From positions 3,596,001 through 3,660,000 of the forward strand of contig NZ_LR134116.1 in NCBI RefSeq assembly GCF_900635455.1: a stretch of 64,000 nt of DNA, in the 5' to 3' direction. This document shows, in pieces, positions 24,319-34,376 of the stretch. The first letter of the stretch is position 1; each line of letters starts with the position of its first letter. Both the position numbers and the translations under genes were made by a program. The notes below the pieces were generated by a model. That model was not told the DNA's origin. It made no database searches and was given only the letters and a program-made list of their open reading frames with translations. The stretch is from Yersinia intermedia. GTDB lineage: Bacteria; Pseudomonadota; Gammaproteobacteria; Enterobacterales; Enterobacteriaceae.

Positions 24319-24549
24319 TTGTGGCATAAGAATTTCATTCTGTGAACAGAATATCTGTTTTTATTACTTTATTACTCACAGTAAAAAGTTGATACACTCT
24401 TTTTATTACATTTTAAGAATTAACTCATCGGAAAAACCTTCTTATTATAATTAATTATTCAATCTGAAATATCTTCTGATTTAGTTGGATCACAACTGCT
24501 ACAATGCGGGCCGCAGCACAAAAATCATTTTTTTCACCATGGGCCTATT

Positions 24550-25317
24550 ATGTTTTCTTTGCGTCATACCAAGGCGTTGCCGTTTTATATCAGCGCAATC
24601 GCTTTATCCCTCATCAGCACTTCAGTTCTTGCTGATGCGGCTGTTTTTACTGCCTTAGATGATCCAGCTACAGCCAAGAAGAGCTTTGATGGTACTGTCG
24701 AGGCTGGTTATACCGCACAATCAGGAAATACCACTAACTCAACGTTGACAGCTAACTCAACGTTAACTTGGTTCCAACCTAACACCGCCTATAGTTTGTG
24801 GGGAGCCGCGCGCAATACCAGCGCTAACAATCAACGCTCTTCTGAACGTTATCAGCTAGGCGGGCGTACCCGCTATAATCTGACTGATAGTAACTACCTG
24901 TTCGGGCAAGCCAGTTGGCTGAATGATCGCTACAACGGTTTTGACTCCCGGTCGGTGTTAACTACCGGTTATGGTCGCCAGATTATGACTACTCCGTTGC
25001 ACAACCTGCGGGTGGAATTTGGTCCGGGTGTTCGTCACGATGAATTCTATGGTGGTGGTCGAGCCACTAAAGCATTGGCTTATGGCGGTGCAAACTATAC
25101 CTATCAACTGACTGATAACACGGTGTTTAGTGAAGGGGTTTCTGCATTAGCGAACGAAGAAACTACGTTGAACTCTGAAACTGCGTTAAACGTTGCAATC
25201 AATAAAAGCTTCGCTCTGCGCTTAGCTTATGTTGTGACTTATAACACTAAGCCACCTGCCAGCGCGCCTAAAAATACTGATACCACAACATCAGTCACTC
25301 TGGTTTACGGCCTGTAA
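24550..25317 (+). CDS. ydiY: YdiY-like outer membrane protein (DUF481)
   Basis: 255 residues. A signal peptide of about 28 residues ends at SVLADA. The mature part is rich in alternating polar/aromatic beta strands and starts FDGTVEAGYTAQSGNTTNST, the typical opening of DUF481 proteins, ending in a terminal strand SVTLVYGL suitable for BAM recognition. E. coli YdiY of this family is acid-induced; the function is unknown. The ~290 bp upstream are A/T-rich and hold only the dcu terminator. Confidence 0.8.
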   Translation: MFSLRHTKALPFYISAIALSLISTSVLADAAVFTALDDPATAKKSFDGTVEAGYTAQSGNTTNSTLTANSTLTWFQPNTAYSLWGAARNTSANNQRSSERYQLGGRTRYNLTDSNYLFGQASWLNDRYNGFDSRSVLTTGYGRQIMTTPLHNLRVEFGPGVRHDEFYGGGRATKALAYGGANYTYQLTDNTVFSEGVSALANEETTLNSETALNVAINKSFALRLAYVVTYNTKPPASAPKNTDTTTSVTLVYGL

Positions 25318-25433
25318 TCATCTGTTAGTTTCTTTAGCGTGGTGTGATGCCACGCTAATTACCCCAGTTCTCCCTCCCATTCCCCCCACTTATCGCGCTA
25401 AATCTCTGTCGCCATTTTGTAGTCATTGAAATA

Positions 25434-25464
25434 AAAAAAGGGGTCAGCCAATGGCTAACCCCTT
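25434..25464 (-). terminator. Intrinsic terminator of the rpsP-rimM-trmD-rplS operon
   Basis: On the minus strand AAGGGGTTAGCC, short loop, GGCTGACCCCTT (one mismatch), followed by seven T residues. It lies about 40 nt after the rplS stop. Confidence 0.85.
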
Positions 25465-25502
25465 CATAACTATTAACTTTTGGATGCAGCGCTAGCTGTA
25501 TC

Positions 25503-25865
<363 letters not shown>

Positions 25866-25930
25866 CTAGGTAAACTGATATATCAGGAAGTTGGCACGCG
25901 GCACAACACTCCTTTCATAGTTCTGTTGCT

Positions 25931-26671
25931 TCAGGGCTTGTGTTCCCGTTGGAACTCAGCCAGCAACACCATTTGCTCGTCAGTCAGAGCTAGGCTTTCT
26001 AGAAGTTCAGGTCTTCTAAGCCAGGTACGGCCCAGCGACTGCTTTAAGCGCCAGCGACGAATCTCGGCATGGTTACCCGACAGTAATACTGGCGGAACTT
26101 CCATCCCTTCTAACACCTCAGGACGAGTGTAGTGTGGACAATCCAGCAATCCATCAACAAAGGAATCTTCCTCTGCTGAAGCCTGATGACCTAGCACTCC
26201 CGGGATAAAGCGGGATACTGAATCTATCAGAGCCATTGCTGGCAACTCGCCACCGCTGAGAACGTAATCACCAATTGACCATTCTTCATCAATTTCGGTT
26301 TTCAGTACGCGCTCATCAACACCTTCGTACCGACCACACACCAGAATCATCTTCTGATTGGTAGCCAGTTCGCAAACACCCTGTTGGTCCAGTTTGCGCC
26401 CTTGAGGTGACAGATAAATCACCTTTGCTCCCTCGCCTGCCGCTGCTTTTGCTGCATGAATGGCTTCCCTTAGCGGTTGCACCATCATCAACATTCCCGG
26501 GCCACCGCCATATGGGCGGTCATCCACGGTACGATGCCGATCGTAGGTAAAGTCACGAGGACTCCAACACTGCACGCTCAGCAGGCCATTTTTTACTGCC
26601 CGGCCAGTTACCCCGTAATCGGTTATTGCGCGGAACATCTCGGGAAACAGGCTAATAACACCGATCCACAT
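25931..26671 (-). CDS. trmD: tRNA (guanine(37)-N1)-methyltransferase TrmD
   Basis: 246 residues from ATG 26671 ([13 protein letters not shown] as in E. coli). The SPOUT trefoil-knot SAM site is visible in [12 protein letters not shown] and [15 protein letters not shown]. It methylates G37 next to the anticodon and prevents +1 frameshifting. A longer in-frame N-terminus to 26728 lies in the rimM-trmD spacer and is not conserved. It sits between rimM and rplS. Confidence 0.97.
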   Translation of the reverse strand: MWIGVISLFPEMFRAITDYGVTGRAVKNGLLSVQCWSPRDFTYDRHRTVDDRPYGGGPGMLMMVQPLREAIHAAKAAAGEGAKVIYLSPQGRKLDQQGVCELATNQKMILVCGRYEGVDERVLKTEIDEEWSIGDYVLSGGELPAMALIDSVSRFIPGVLGHQASAEEDSFVDGLLDCPHYTRPEVLEGMEVPPVLLSGNHAEIRRWRLKQSLGRTWLRRPELLESLALTDEQMVLLAEFQREHKP

Positions 26672-26709
26672 CGCTTTGTTCCACTCACTTTTGCCGTTTA
26701 ATTCGGAGG

Positions 26710-27258
26710 TCAAAAACCAGGATCCCAATCTACCTCAACACGTTGAGCAGTGAGATCGACTTTCTTGATAACCTGCCCATGAAGAAACGGGACCAACCGC
26801 TCCTTCATACCGAATGCATCTTTCAGGTTTGCCTTCACTACCATCACATCGTTAGAACCGGTTTCCATCATATCGATGATTTTACCCAATTCGTAACCCG
26901 TGGTTGTTACTACCTGACAGCCCATAAGGTCTTTCCAGTAGTAATCATCCTCTTCTAGTGCGGGTAGTTGCTTGGAGTCTACGATAATTTCGCAATTAGT
27001 CAGTAAATTCGCGGCATCCCGATCGTCAACACCTTTAACTTTGATGATCAGATCTTGACTGTGGCGCTTCCAGTCTTCCAACTCGACATGCTGCCACTTA
27101 CCGGCCTGCTGGATAAACCACGGCTGGTAATCAAAAATGCTTTCGGCGTTTTCGGTGGATGAAAATACTCTGAGCCAACCGCGAATGCCGTAAGTTGAAC
27201 CCATTTTACCGAGTACAATCGGCTGATCGGGAACCACTGGATTGAGTTGCTTGCTCAT
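26710..27258 (-). CDS. rimM: Ribosome maturation factor RimM
   Basis: 182 residues, as in E. coli. An N-terminal RimM beta-barrel ([19 protein letters not shown]) and a C-terminal PRC-barrel ([21 protein letters not shown], ending VDWDPGF). It assists assembly of the 30S head through S19. Start at MSKQL (27258) as in E. coli; four upstream codons are unlikely. GGTGG precedes the start. Confidence 0.97.
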   Translation of the reverse strand: MSKQLNPVVPDQPIVLGKMGSTYGIRGWLRVFSSTENAESIFDYQPWFIQQAGKWQHVELEDWKRHSQDLIIKVKGVDDRDAANLLTNCEIIVDSKQLPALEEDDYYWKDLMGCQVVTTTGYELGKIIDMMETGSNDVMVVKANLKDAFGMKERLVPFLHGQVIKKVDLTAQRVEVDWDPGF

Positions 27259-27279
27259 AATAACCACCACCGCGACAGA

Positions 27280-27528
27280 TTAAGCTGCTTTCTTAGCGTC
27301 TTTGATCAGCGCAGATACGCGATCAGAAACTGTTGCACCCAGGCCAACCCAATGTTCGATACGGTCCAGGTCCAAACGCAGAGCTTCAGCCTGACCAGCT
27401 GCGATCGGGTTAAAGAAGCCTACACGTTCGATAAAACGACCGTCACGAGCATTACGGCTGTCGGTCACTACTACTTGATAGAACGGACGCTTTTTAGCGC
27501 CGCCACGAGCCAAACGAATTGTTACCAT
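27280..27528 (-). CDS. rpsP: 30S ribosomal protein S16
   Basis: 82 residues from ATG 27528 ([20 protein letters not shown]), identical in layout to E. coli S16; AGAGGATG precedes it. The frame is open 29 codons further upstream, but that part crosses a strong hairpin and is not protein-like. First gene of the trmD operon. Confidence 0.97.
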   Translation of the reverse strand: MVTIRLARGGAKKRPFYQVVVTDSRNARDGRFIERVGFFNPIAAGQAEALRLDLDRIEHWVGLGATVSDRVSALIKDAKKAA

Positions 27529-27545
27529 AACATCCTCTTTAGTTA

Positions 27546-27585
27546 ATAAAACAACTGGACCCCATCGGGGAACGGGGTCCAGTTG
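27546..27585 (-). promoter_or_regulatory. Terminator-like hairpin in the rpsP leader
   Basis: CAACTGGACCCC (27552-27563) and GGGGTCCAGTTG (27574-27585) form a perfect 12-bp stem with a 10-nt loop. On the rpsP transcript it is followed directly by TTTTATT. It lies between the promoter and the rpsP ribosome binding site, so it can act as an attenuator of the operon. Confidence 0.7.
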
Positions 27586-27604
27586 CAATATAAAAAGCCC
27601 GAAA

Positions 27605-27632
27605 ATTTTACTCATTTTGGCGCAAAAAGCAA
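27605..27632 (-). promoter_or_regulatory. Probable rpsP operon promoter
   Basis: On the minus strand TTGCTT, 16-bp spacer, TAAAAT. It stands about 20 bp upstream of the leader hairpin and about 75 bp upstream of the rpsP start. Confidence 0.6.
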
Positions 27633-27749
27633 TCTAAAGCGTAGATTCCTATGCGCTAGTTTTGGAATGAGTGCAATCTTCTTCGTTTACCGCCGTTTTC
27701 AGCGGGAAATCTTTACTCACCTCACACCGGTTTACCTCACAGTGTGAAA

Positions 27750-27875
27750 TATCCCCTTCGTACTTGAAACCGCAGGGTTGTTAGCTGCGCGCACTAACCC
27801 GAATCACTTACTTGAGTAAGTTCATCGGGATTCGTTTACTGGCCGCCTACCTGCAACTCCAATTACTTTAGGTAT
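27750..27875. repeat. ERIC element
   Basis: About 126 bp with ends ATCCCCTTCGTACTTGAAAC and AACTCCAATTACTTTAGGTATA and a central palindrome GAATCACTTACTTGAGTAAG...GGATTC, the architecture of ERIC. It occupies the gap between the ffh stop and the rpsP promoter, ending six bases from ffh. Confidence 0.75.
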
Positions 27876-27880
27876 AACAT

Positions 27881-29242
27881 TTAGCGACCTGGGAAACCCG
27901 GTGGCATCATACCCTTCATGCCACGCATCATTTTAGCCAAGCCACCATTTTTCATTTTCTTCATCATGCGCTGCATTTCATCAAACTGCTTAAGTAAGCG
28001 GTTAACATCCTGCACCTGCACGCCAGAACCGGTAGCAATACGGCGCTTACGCGAGCCTTTGATGATCTCTGGTTTAGCACGTTCTTTCAGCGTCATCGAA
28101 TTGATGATGGCCTCCATACGAACCGTCACCTTATCGTCCATCTGTGATTTCACGTTTTCTGGCAACTGACCAGCACCCGGCATTTTACTCAACATGCTGG
28201 CCATACCGCCCATATTGCGCATTTGCTTCAACTGATCAAGGAAGTCGTTGAGATCGAAACCATCACCTTTTTTCAGCTTGGTGGCCAGTTTCTCCGCTTG
28301 TGCACGGTCAACTTTACTTTCGATATCTTCAATCAGCGACAGCACGTCGCCCATCCCCAGAATGCGTGAAGCCACGCGATCCGGGTGGAACGGCTCCAGG
28401 GCATCAGACTTTTCGCCCACGCCCAAGAATTTGATCGGCTTGCCGGTAATATGGCGGATAGACAGAGCCGCACCACCACGGGCATCACCATCAACTTTAG
28501 TCAGCACCACACCGGTGAGCGGCAACGCTTCGTTGAATGCTTTCGCCGTGTTAGCAGCATCCTGCCCGGTCATTGCATCGACAACAAACAAGGTTTCAAC
28601 CGGATTAATCGCGGCATGAATCTGTTTGATCTCGTCCATCATCGCTTCATCGACGTGCAAGCGACCGGCGGTATCGACAATCAGAACATCATAAAACTTG
28701 AGTTTTGCCTGTTGCAGAGCACGATTAACAATATCAATCGGCTTTTCTTGTACATCAGACGGGAAGAAATCAATATCAACACCCTGTGCCAGCGTCTCCA
28801 ACTGTTTGATCGCCGCAGGGCGATACACGTCGGCAGACACAACCAGCACTTTTTTCTTCTGTTTTTCTTTAAGGAACTTACCCAGTTTGGCCACACTGGT
28901 GGTTTTACCCGCCCCTTGCAGACCCGCCATTAACACCACTGCTGGCGGTTGAGCGGCCAGATTCAGTTCGTTATTGACCTCGCCCATGGCGGCGATAAGT
29001 TCATTTTTAACTATTTTGACGAATTCTTGGCCTGGCGTGAGGCTTTTATTCACCTCATGCCCGACAGCGCGCTCTTTTACCCGGTTGATAAAGTCACGAA
29101 CCACCGGCAGGGCTACGTCAGCTTCCAGTAACGCCATGCGAACTTCACGCAGCGTTTCTTTAATATTTTCTTCTGTCAGCCGGCCACGGCCGCTGATATT
29201 GCGCAATGTGCGCGACAATCGATCAGTTAAGTTCTCAAACAT
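27881..29242 (-). CDS. ffh: Signal recognition particle protein Ffh (SRP54)
   Basis: 453 residues, the E. coli length. N domain (1-~90), GTPase G domain with P-loop GLQGAGKTT near 107, DTAGRLHVD and TKVDGDARGG, then the methionine-rich M domain (~300-453, e.g. MQRMMKKMKNGG) that binds 4.5S RNA and signal sequences. It targets inner membrane proteins co-translationally via FtsY. It is divergent from ypjD. An ERIC element lies directly after its stop. Confidence 0.98.
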   Translation of the reverse strand: MFENLTDRLSRTLRNISGRGRLTEENIKETLREVRMALLEADVALPVVRDFINRVKERAVGHEVNKSLTPGQEFVKIVKNELIAAMGEVNNELNLAAQPPAVVLMAGLQGAGKTTSVAKLGKFLKEKQKKKVLVVSADVYRPAAIKQLETLAQGVDIDFFPSDVQEKPIDIVNRALQQAKLKFYDVLIVDTAGRLHVDEAMMDEIKQIHAAINPVETLFVVDAMTGQDAANTAKAFNEALPLTGVVLTKVDGDARGGAALSIRHITGKPIKFLGVGEKSDALEPFHPDRVASRILGMGDVLSLIEDIESKVDRAQAEKLATKLKKGDGFDLNDFLDQLKQMRNMGGMASMLSKMPGAGQLPENVKSQMDDKVTVRMEAIINSMTLKERAKPEIIKGSRKRRIATGSGVQVQDVNRLLKQFDEMQRMMKKMKNGGLAKMMRGMKGMMPPGFPGR

Positions 29243-29407
29243 TGTCTCATACTCAACGTGGAAACAGGCCGCTCTGGCGACACAATGGGGGGATTATAAC
29301 ACGAAGCTTAAACGATCTCTGCCCTCACGTCGGAGAACGGTTGGAGAGGGACGCGCTCAACGCTATACTGGCTATCTAATTCACTTAGCCGATGCCCATA
29401 TACCGCT

Positions 29408-30199
29408 ATGCCCGTGTTCTCCATTTTGGCTTTGATCGCTTATTCGCTCAGCCTGGGCCTGATTGTCCCAAGCCTGGTGCAGAAAAATAGTGCTTACCGT
29501 CGGTTAGCGCTGGTTTCTGCCGTCGTGGCTCTAGTGTGCCATGCAATTGCCCTGAAGCATCAGATTTTTGATGTCGGTGGAGGCCAAAACCTCACTTTAT
29601 TAAATATTGGTTCCATCGTGGGGCTGATGATCTGCACTATCATGACTATCGTCGCCTCCCAGGGGCGCGGTTGGTTCTTACTGCCGATTGTCTATAGCTT
29701 TGCCATGATCAACCTGGCCCTTGCCAGCTTGCTACCGGGCGAATTTATTACGCATTTGGAAGCTAGCCCTACCATATTCGTTCATATTGGGTTAGCGCTT
29801 TTTGCCTACGCAACACTGATTATCGCGGCGTTGTATGCATTACAACTGGCTTGGCTCGACTATCAGTTAAAAAATAAAAAACTGACATTTAATGCAGACA
29901 TGCCCCCATTGATGAGCATTGAACGTAAAATGTTCCATATCACCCAGATTGGGGTGGTATTACTGACGCTGACGCTATGTACTGGTTTACTTTATATGGA
30001 CAACATATTTAGTAAAGAAAACATCCATAAAGCGGTGTTATCGATCATGGCTTGGTTTGTCTATATTGTTCTATTATGGGGCCATTACCATGAGGGCTGG
30101 CGCGGGCGTAGAGTGATTTGGTTCAGCTTTGCTGGCGCATTTCTGCTTACGCTGGCTTATTTCGGCAGCCGCTTGGTGCAAGAAGTTCTGGTTTCCTAA
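29408..30199 (+). CDS. ypjD: Inner membrane protein YpjD (cytochrome c assembly-like)
   Basis: 263 residues, colinear with E. coli YpjD (MPVFALLALVAYS...). About eight hydrophobic segments; the CcmC/CcsA-type block HITQIGVVLLTLTLCTG and the short motif WGHYHEGWRGRR are present. The family is related to haem-handling cytochrome c assembly proteins, but no function is proven in Enterobacterales. In E. coli it is linked to corB, which follows here 69 nt downstream. Confidence 0.88.
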   Translation: MPVFSILALIAYSLSLGLIVPSLVQKNSAYRRLALVSAVVALVCHAIALKHQIFDVGGGQNLTLLNIGSIVGLMICTIMTIVASQGRGWFLLPIVYSFAMINLALASLLPGEFITHLEASPTIFVHIGLALFAYATLIIAALYALQLAWLDYQLKNKKLTFNADMPPLMSIERKMFHITQIGVVLLTLTLCTGLLYMDNIFSKENIHKAVLSIMAWFVYIVLLWGHYHEGWRGRRVIWFSFAGAFLLTLAYFGSRLVQEVLVS

Positions 30200-30268
30200 T
30201 CATTTTCTAAGCCATCCGCAGATGGCCCAGTTGCACTGACAGAACCATCATCGCAATTAAGGAACACA

Positions 30269-31549
30269 GTGTTGGATCACGTATCAACTAGCACGCTGAT
30301 CATTATTCTGGTCATTATGGTCGTGGTCTCGGCTTATTTTTCCGCCTCCGAAACCGGTATGATGACCCTTAATCGCTACCGTTTACGCCATTTATCCAAA
30401 CAGGGTAATCGCGCCGCACGGCGGGTTGAGAAACTATTACGACGCCCCGACCGTCTGATAAGCCTGGTGTTAATCGGCAATAATCTGGTTAATATTTTGG
30501 CATCCGCCCTAGCAACGATTGTCGGTATCCGCTTATACGGGAGTGCCGGGGTTGCAATAGCAACTGGGGTACTGACTTTTGTGGTGTTGATTTTTGCTGA
30601 AGTGATGCCGAAAACTATCGCGGCACTTTATCCTGAGCGTATCGCTTTCCCCAGCAGTGTATTACTGGCACCGTTGCAAAAAATCATGCTGCCGCTGGTG
30701 TGGTTACTCAATACCATCACCCGTGGGCTAATGCGGTTGTGCGGTATCAGAGGGAATGTGCACAGTAGCGATGCAGTTAGCAAAGATGAATTGCGCAGTA
30801 TCGTAAATGAATCTCACTCCCAAATATCCCGCCGTAATCAAGATATGTTGATATCTGTACTGGACTTGGAAAAAGTGACAGTTAGCGACATCATGGTGCC
30901 ACGCAATGAAGTCGTCGGTATTGATATCAATGATGACTGGAAGTCAATCATGCGCCAGCTAACCCACTCGCCACATGGTCGCATCGTGCTGTATCGCCAG
31001 TCATTGGATGATTCCATCGGCATGTTACGTGTGCGGGAAGCCTATCGGTTAATGACTGAGAAAAAAGAGTTCAATAAAGAGAATTTGCTGCGCGCAGCCG
31101 ATGAAATCTACTTTATTCCAGAAGGCACACCACTGAATGTGCAACTGGTGAAGTTCCAGCGAAATAAAGAGAAAGTCGGCATGATTGTCGATGAATATGG
31201 GGATATTCAGGGGTTGGTGACTGTTGAAGATATTTTGGAAGAGATCGTCGGTGACTTTACTACATCAATGTCCCCAACACTGGCAGAAGAGGTCAATCCG
31301 CAAAGTGACGGTTCAGTACTCATTGATGGTAGTGCCAGCGTTCGCGAACTGAACAAAGCGTTCAACTGGTCACTTCCTATCGATGCCCGTACGATCAATG
31401 GCATGCTGCTAGAAGAGCTACAAGAGATCCCACAGGTAGATGCTCAGGTCCGTATCGGCAATTATCTAATTGATGTCCTGGATGTGCAAGAGAACATGAT
31501 TAAACAGGTGCGCGTCACCCCGATTGTGTCTCAAGGCAGCGCCACATAA
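30269..31549 (+). CDS. corB: CNNM/CorB-type magnesium transport protein (YfjD)
   Basis: 426 residues (E. coli YfjD 420). An N-terminal CNNM transmembrane domain (1-~180; SASETGMMTLNRYRLRHL, LVLIGNNLVNILASA), two CBS domains (~200-330; DIMVPRNEVVGIDI, VEDILEEIVGDF) and a C-terminal CorC_HlyC domain. Such proteins act in magnesium efflux together with CorA in Salmonella. The start is GTG 30269 with AAGGA five bases upstream; the adjacent TTG 30272 is an alternative. Confidence 0.92.
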   Translation: MLDHVSTSTLIIILVIMVVVSAYFSASETGMMTLNRYRLRHLSKQGNRAARRVEKLLRRPDRLISLVLIGNNLVNILASALATIVGIRLYGSAGVAIATGVLTFVVLIFAEVMPKTIAALYPERIAFPSSVLLAPLQKIMLPLVWLLNTITRGLMRLCGIRGNVHSSDAVSKDELRSIVNESHSQISRRNQDMLISVLDLEKVTVSDIMVPRNEVVGIDINDDWKSIMRQLTHSPHGRIVLYRQSLDDSIGMLRVREAYRLMTEKKEFNKENLLRAADEIYFIPEGTPLNVQLVKFQRNKEKVGMIVDEYGDIQGLVTVEDILEEIVGDFTTSMSPTLAEEVNPQSDGSVLIDGSASVRELNKAFNWSLPIDARTINGMLLEELQEIPQVDAQVRIGNYLIDVLDVQENMIKQVRVTPIVSQGSAT

Positions 31550-31577
31550 CTGCTTAATCAATGCGGTTAGTTAACAT

Positions 31578-31606
31578 AAAAAAGACGCCTTATCAGCGTC
31601 TTTTTT
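31578..31606. terminator. Bidirectional terminator between corB and luxS
   Basis: AAAAAAGACGC, 7-nt loop, GCGTCTTTTTT: the A run and T run make it a terminator on both strands. It lies between the two converging stop codons. Confidence 0.9.
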
Positions 31607-31624
31607 GCGTTCGCCCGCTGAAAA

Positions 31625-32140
31625 CTAAATATGTAATTCAGACAGTTTTTCTTTTGGCAGTGCCAGTTCTTCGTTGTGGTTAATTCGCACATCACGTTCA
31701 AGAATACCTTTGGCAATCTCCTGCGCTTCTTCCAACGAGTGCATGTGATAAGTCCCACACTGATATTCATTCAACTCAGGAATTTTCCGTTGGTCGGTTA
31801 CCTTCAACACATCTGCCATTGCCGCTTTCCAGGCATCAGCAACACGTTGCTCATCCGGTGTGCCAATCAGGCTCATATAGAAACCTGTACGGCACCCCAT
31901 TGGTGAGATATCGATAATCTCAACACCGTTACCATTGAGGTGGTTACGCATAAAACCAGCAAAGAGATGCTCCAGTGTATGAATCCCGCGCTCCGGCATC
32001 ACTTCTTTATTTGGCACACAGAAGCGCAAATCAAATACAGTTATCTCGTCGCCATGAGGGGTTTTCATCGTCTTAGCAACACGCACAGCCGGTGCTTTCA
32101 TAATGGTATGGTCTACGGTAAAGCTATCCAATAATGGCAT
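31625..32140 (-). CDS. luxS: S-ribosylhomocysteine lyase LuxS
   Basis: 171 residues, the E. coli length. Metal ligands are visible as H54 and H58 of HTLEH and a cysteine near 128 (QCGTYHMH); C83 in ISPMGCRTG is catalytic. It cleaves S-ribosylhomocysteine to homocysteine and DPD, the precursor of autoinducer 2. AGGAGGTGACC precedes the start. Next to micA and gshA, as in E. coli. Confidence 0.98.
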   Translation of the reverse strand: MPLLDSFTVDHTIMKAPAVRVAKTMKTPHGDEITVFDLRFCVPNKEVMPERGIHTLEHLFAGFMRNHLNGNGVEIIDISPMGCRTGFYMSLIGTPDEQRVADAWKAAMADVLKVTDQRKIPELNEYQCGTYHMHSLEEAQEIAKGILERDVRINHNEELALPKEKLSELHI

Positions 32141-32194
32141 TTGGTCACCTCCTCATAAAAAAATAATTTTTTATCTGATCTTTTTTCGCAATCC

Positions 32195-32225
32195 GTGAAA
32201 CTTTTTCGAATCCCGCGCGTCTTAA
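32195..32225 (+). promoter_or_regulatory. Sigma-E promoter of micA
   Basis: GTGAAACTT (32195-32203), 16 bp, TCTTAA (32220-32225), fitting the sigma-E consensus GGAACTT-N16-TCTGA. Transcription would begin at about 32231, the conserved 5' end of MicA. Confidence 0.75.
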
Positions 32226-32230
32226 TATGT

Positions 32231-32302
32231 GAAAGACGCGCATTTGTTATCATCATCCCTGTTATAGAGATGTTAATTTGGCCACAGTAATGTGGCCTTT
32301 TC
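32231..32302 (+). ncRNA. micA: MicA small RNA
   Basis: The 5' part GAAAGACGCGCATTTGTTAT is identical to E. coli MicA, including the region that pairs with ompA mRNA and represses it with Hfq. The terminator is GGCCACAGTAATGTGGCC followed by TTTTC. It lies on the plus strand between luxS and gshA, as in E. coli, and its 3' end reaches the gshA stop region. It lowers outer membrane protein synthesis under envelope stress. Confidence 0.95.
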
Positions 32303-32305
32303 TTT

Positions 32306-33865
32306 TTACTGGCCACCATGAAGTAGCAAATACTCTTCAAAGCTTAGCTGATCTTTGAGTTCAAGATCACGCTGGCGTTGCCATGAAGCATCTCGCTCTG
32401 CACTCAATTGCTCTTCAGTTAGCAACTCCAATGGCTCACTTTGCAGCATCTCCTTGTAGCGCTCCGCTAATTCAAGGCCAACACCACCAATACCACCTTC
32501 TTTCATCGCGTGCAAAATACGCGCAGAGAACGTCAGACTCGGGTCGTCAAACGACGCGACAAGTTCATCGCACACTTGCTGATATGCAGTGCTATCTTTA
32601 CCATCCAACACTTCTGCTACACGACGCAGATCGGCAAACAGATCCTTGCCCACCTTTTCCAACGGCGCACGAGTATCATTACACCCCATGCCGATAGTCT
32701 GCCCCGGTTTACGCCCTTCTAAAATAACGCGATTCCAGTTTTTGCGTGTGCATAGCAATTCGTCACTGCTCATTTCTGGCGCATCAGCTAATACACACCA
32801 AATCAGGAATAGATCGAGGAACCGTGCTTGCACAGCATCAACACCAATCGGTGAGAATGGGTTAATGTCCAGAGAACGCACTTCGATATATTCAATACCA
32901 CCACGTAGCAAAGCATCTGATGGTGATTCGCCAGCCCGGGTAACCCGTTTTGGCCGAATCGGGGCATACAGTTCATTTTCAATCTGCAATACATTGCTAT
33001 TTAATTGCAGATGACGATCGCCCTCTTTTAGCCCCAGAGCTGCGTACTCTTCTGATGGCGTTTGGATTGCACGTTTTAGCCCTGCCACATAGGTGTGCAA
33101 GTCATTAAACGTAATACCCAAATTGCTTTGTGATTTATTGGTATAACCTAAGTCACTCAGGCGCAAAGAGGTGGCATATGGCAAATAACACATCCCTTTA
33201 TCATTACGCTCAAATGGCAATGCCGTCTCACGCCCTTGCAGGAACGATGAACAAATAGCCGGTGAAGCACCAAACAGATACGGGATAACCCAACCAAAGC
33301 GGTAGTAGTTACGAATCAGTCGGAAGTAACCTGCTGAAATCTCCTCCTTACCACTTTTTTCATCGGTAACACCTGCCCACGCCTGCCAAAACTCCAACGG
33401 CAAAGAGAAGTTATAGTGCACACCAGAGATGGTTTGCATCAACGCTCCGTAACGGTTTTTTAAACCTTCACGGTAAAGTGTTTTGAAACGGCCAATATTT
33501 GAAGAGCCATACTTAGCCAATTCAATATCTTGCTCAGCCCCAATAAAGCAAGGCATGCTGAGCGGCCACATACGCTCATCACCCAGTTTACGTGCGGTAT
33601 AACGGTGGATATCACGCAAAAAAGTCAACAGATGGTCAATATCACCATCTACGGGAGTAATGAACTCCAGCAATGCCTCAGCAAAATCAGTGGTAATCCA
33701 TTGATGTGTCAGGGCTGCACCCAATGACTCTGGATGACCCGTCGAGGCTAATTGGCCATCGGCAGTCACTCTCAATGTTTCCCGCTCGATACCGCGACGG
33801 ATCCCTTTCAGGGCTTTAGGGTGCGCTTCCAGCCAAGTTAGCGCGTGTGATACATCCGGGATCAA
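32306..33865 (-). CDS. gshA: Glutamate--cysteine ligase GshA
   Basis: 519 residues from TTG 33865, against 518 in E. coli, which also starts at a TTG (…IPDVSQALAWLE). GGGAGG lies five bases upstream of this TTG and settles the choice; an in-frame ATG at 33904 is 13 codons upstream, in front of that site. Family blocks [18 protein letters not shown] and [11 protein letters not shown] are present. It makes gamma-glutamylcysteine, the first and feedback-inhibited step of glutathione synthesis. Confidence 0.95.
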   Translation of the reverse strand: MIPDVSHALTWLEAHPKALKGIRRGIERETLRVTADGQLASTGHPESLGAALTHQWITTDFAEALLEFITPVDGDIDHLLTFLRDIHRYTARKLGDERMWPLSMPCFIGAEQDIELAKYGSSNIGRFKTLYREGLKNRYGALMQTISGVHYNFSLPLEFWQAWAGVTDEKSGKEEISAGYFRLIRNYYRFGWVIPYLFGASPAICSSFLQGRETALPFERNDKGMCYLPYATSLRLSDLGYTNKSQSNLGITFNDLHTYVAGLKRAIQTPSEEYAALGLKEGDRHLQLNSNVLQIENELYAPIRPKRVTRAGESPSDALLRGGIEYIEVRSLDINPFSPIGVDAVQARFLDLFLIWCVLADAPEMSSDELLCTRKNWNRVILEGRKPGQTIGMGCNDTRAPLEKVGKDLFADLRRVAEVLDGKDSTAYQQVCDELVASFDDPSLTFSARILHAMKEGGIGGVGLELAERYKEMLQSEPLELLTEEQLSAERDASWQRQRDLELKDQLSFEEYLLLHGGQ

Positions 33866-33947
33866 ATCGACCTCCCGCTCTTGAAAACCATAACTCGTCA
33901 GCATACTGAAACTGCATAGAGGTGACTACGTAAGTTTGTCACATTCT

Positions 33948-34376
33948 TTACTGCCACCAGGCGATTCCTTGTAACGTAATTACCGTTAACACGATATAAC
34001 GCAATGCTTTTCCCAAACACAGGAAAAAAACCACAAGACCCCAGGGCATACGCAACCAGCCTGCTAACACACACATCAAATCGCCCACTATCGGTAGCCA
34101 GCTCAATAACAAAGCTGCTGGGCCAAAACGTTGGAGCCAGCCTAATGCTGTACTCATCCCCCGCTGTGGCTTTAGCTCCGGTAATAAACGCCCTATAACA
34201 ACATTAGTTAGCCCCCCAAGGGTATTCCCGACAGTGGCAGATAACACCAGCATCATTGCCGGCGCACTACCTGCCGTTAATAGGGTGACTAACAGAATTT
34301 CAGAATTTCCGGGTAAGAGCGTCGCACTGAGGAAGCTACTCCCGAATAAAGAAGCAATAGCGAGCGTACTACTCAC
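33948..34376 (-). CDS. yqaA: YqaA-family inner membrane protein (DedA-like)
   Basis: 142 residues with four hydrophobic segments and the family motif SEILLVTLLTAG...GNTLGGLTNVVIG. It resembles a short SNARE-associated/DedA protein. Function unknown. Its start overlaps the yqaB stop by four bases, so the two are translationally coupled, as in E. coli. Confidence 0.85.
   Translation of the reverse strand: MSSTLAIASLFGSSFLSATLLPGNSEILLVTLLTAGSAPAMMLVLSATVGNTLGGLTNVVIGRLLPELKPQRGMSTALGWLQRFGPAALLLSWLPIVGDLMCVLAGWLRMPWGLVVFFLCLGKALRYIVLTVITLQGIAWWQ

Noticed and set aside
33866..33904. ATG start for gshA 13 codons upstream
   Set aside because: GGGAGG five bases before TTG 33865 and the E. coli TTG start point to the shorter form.
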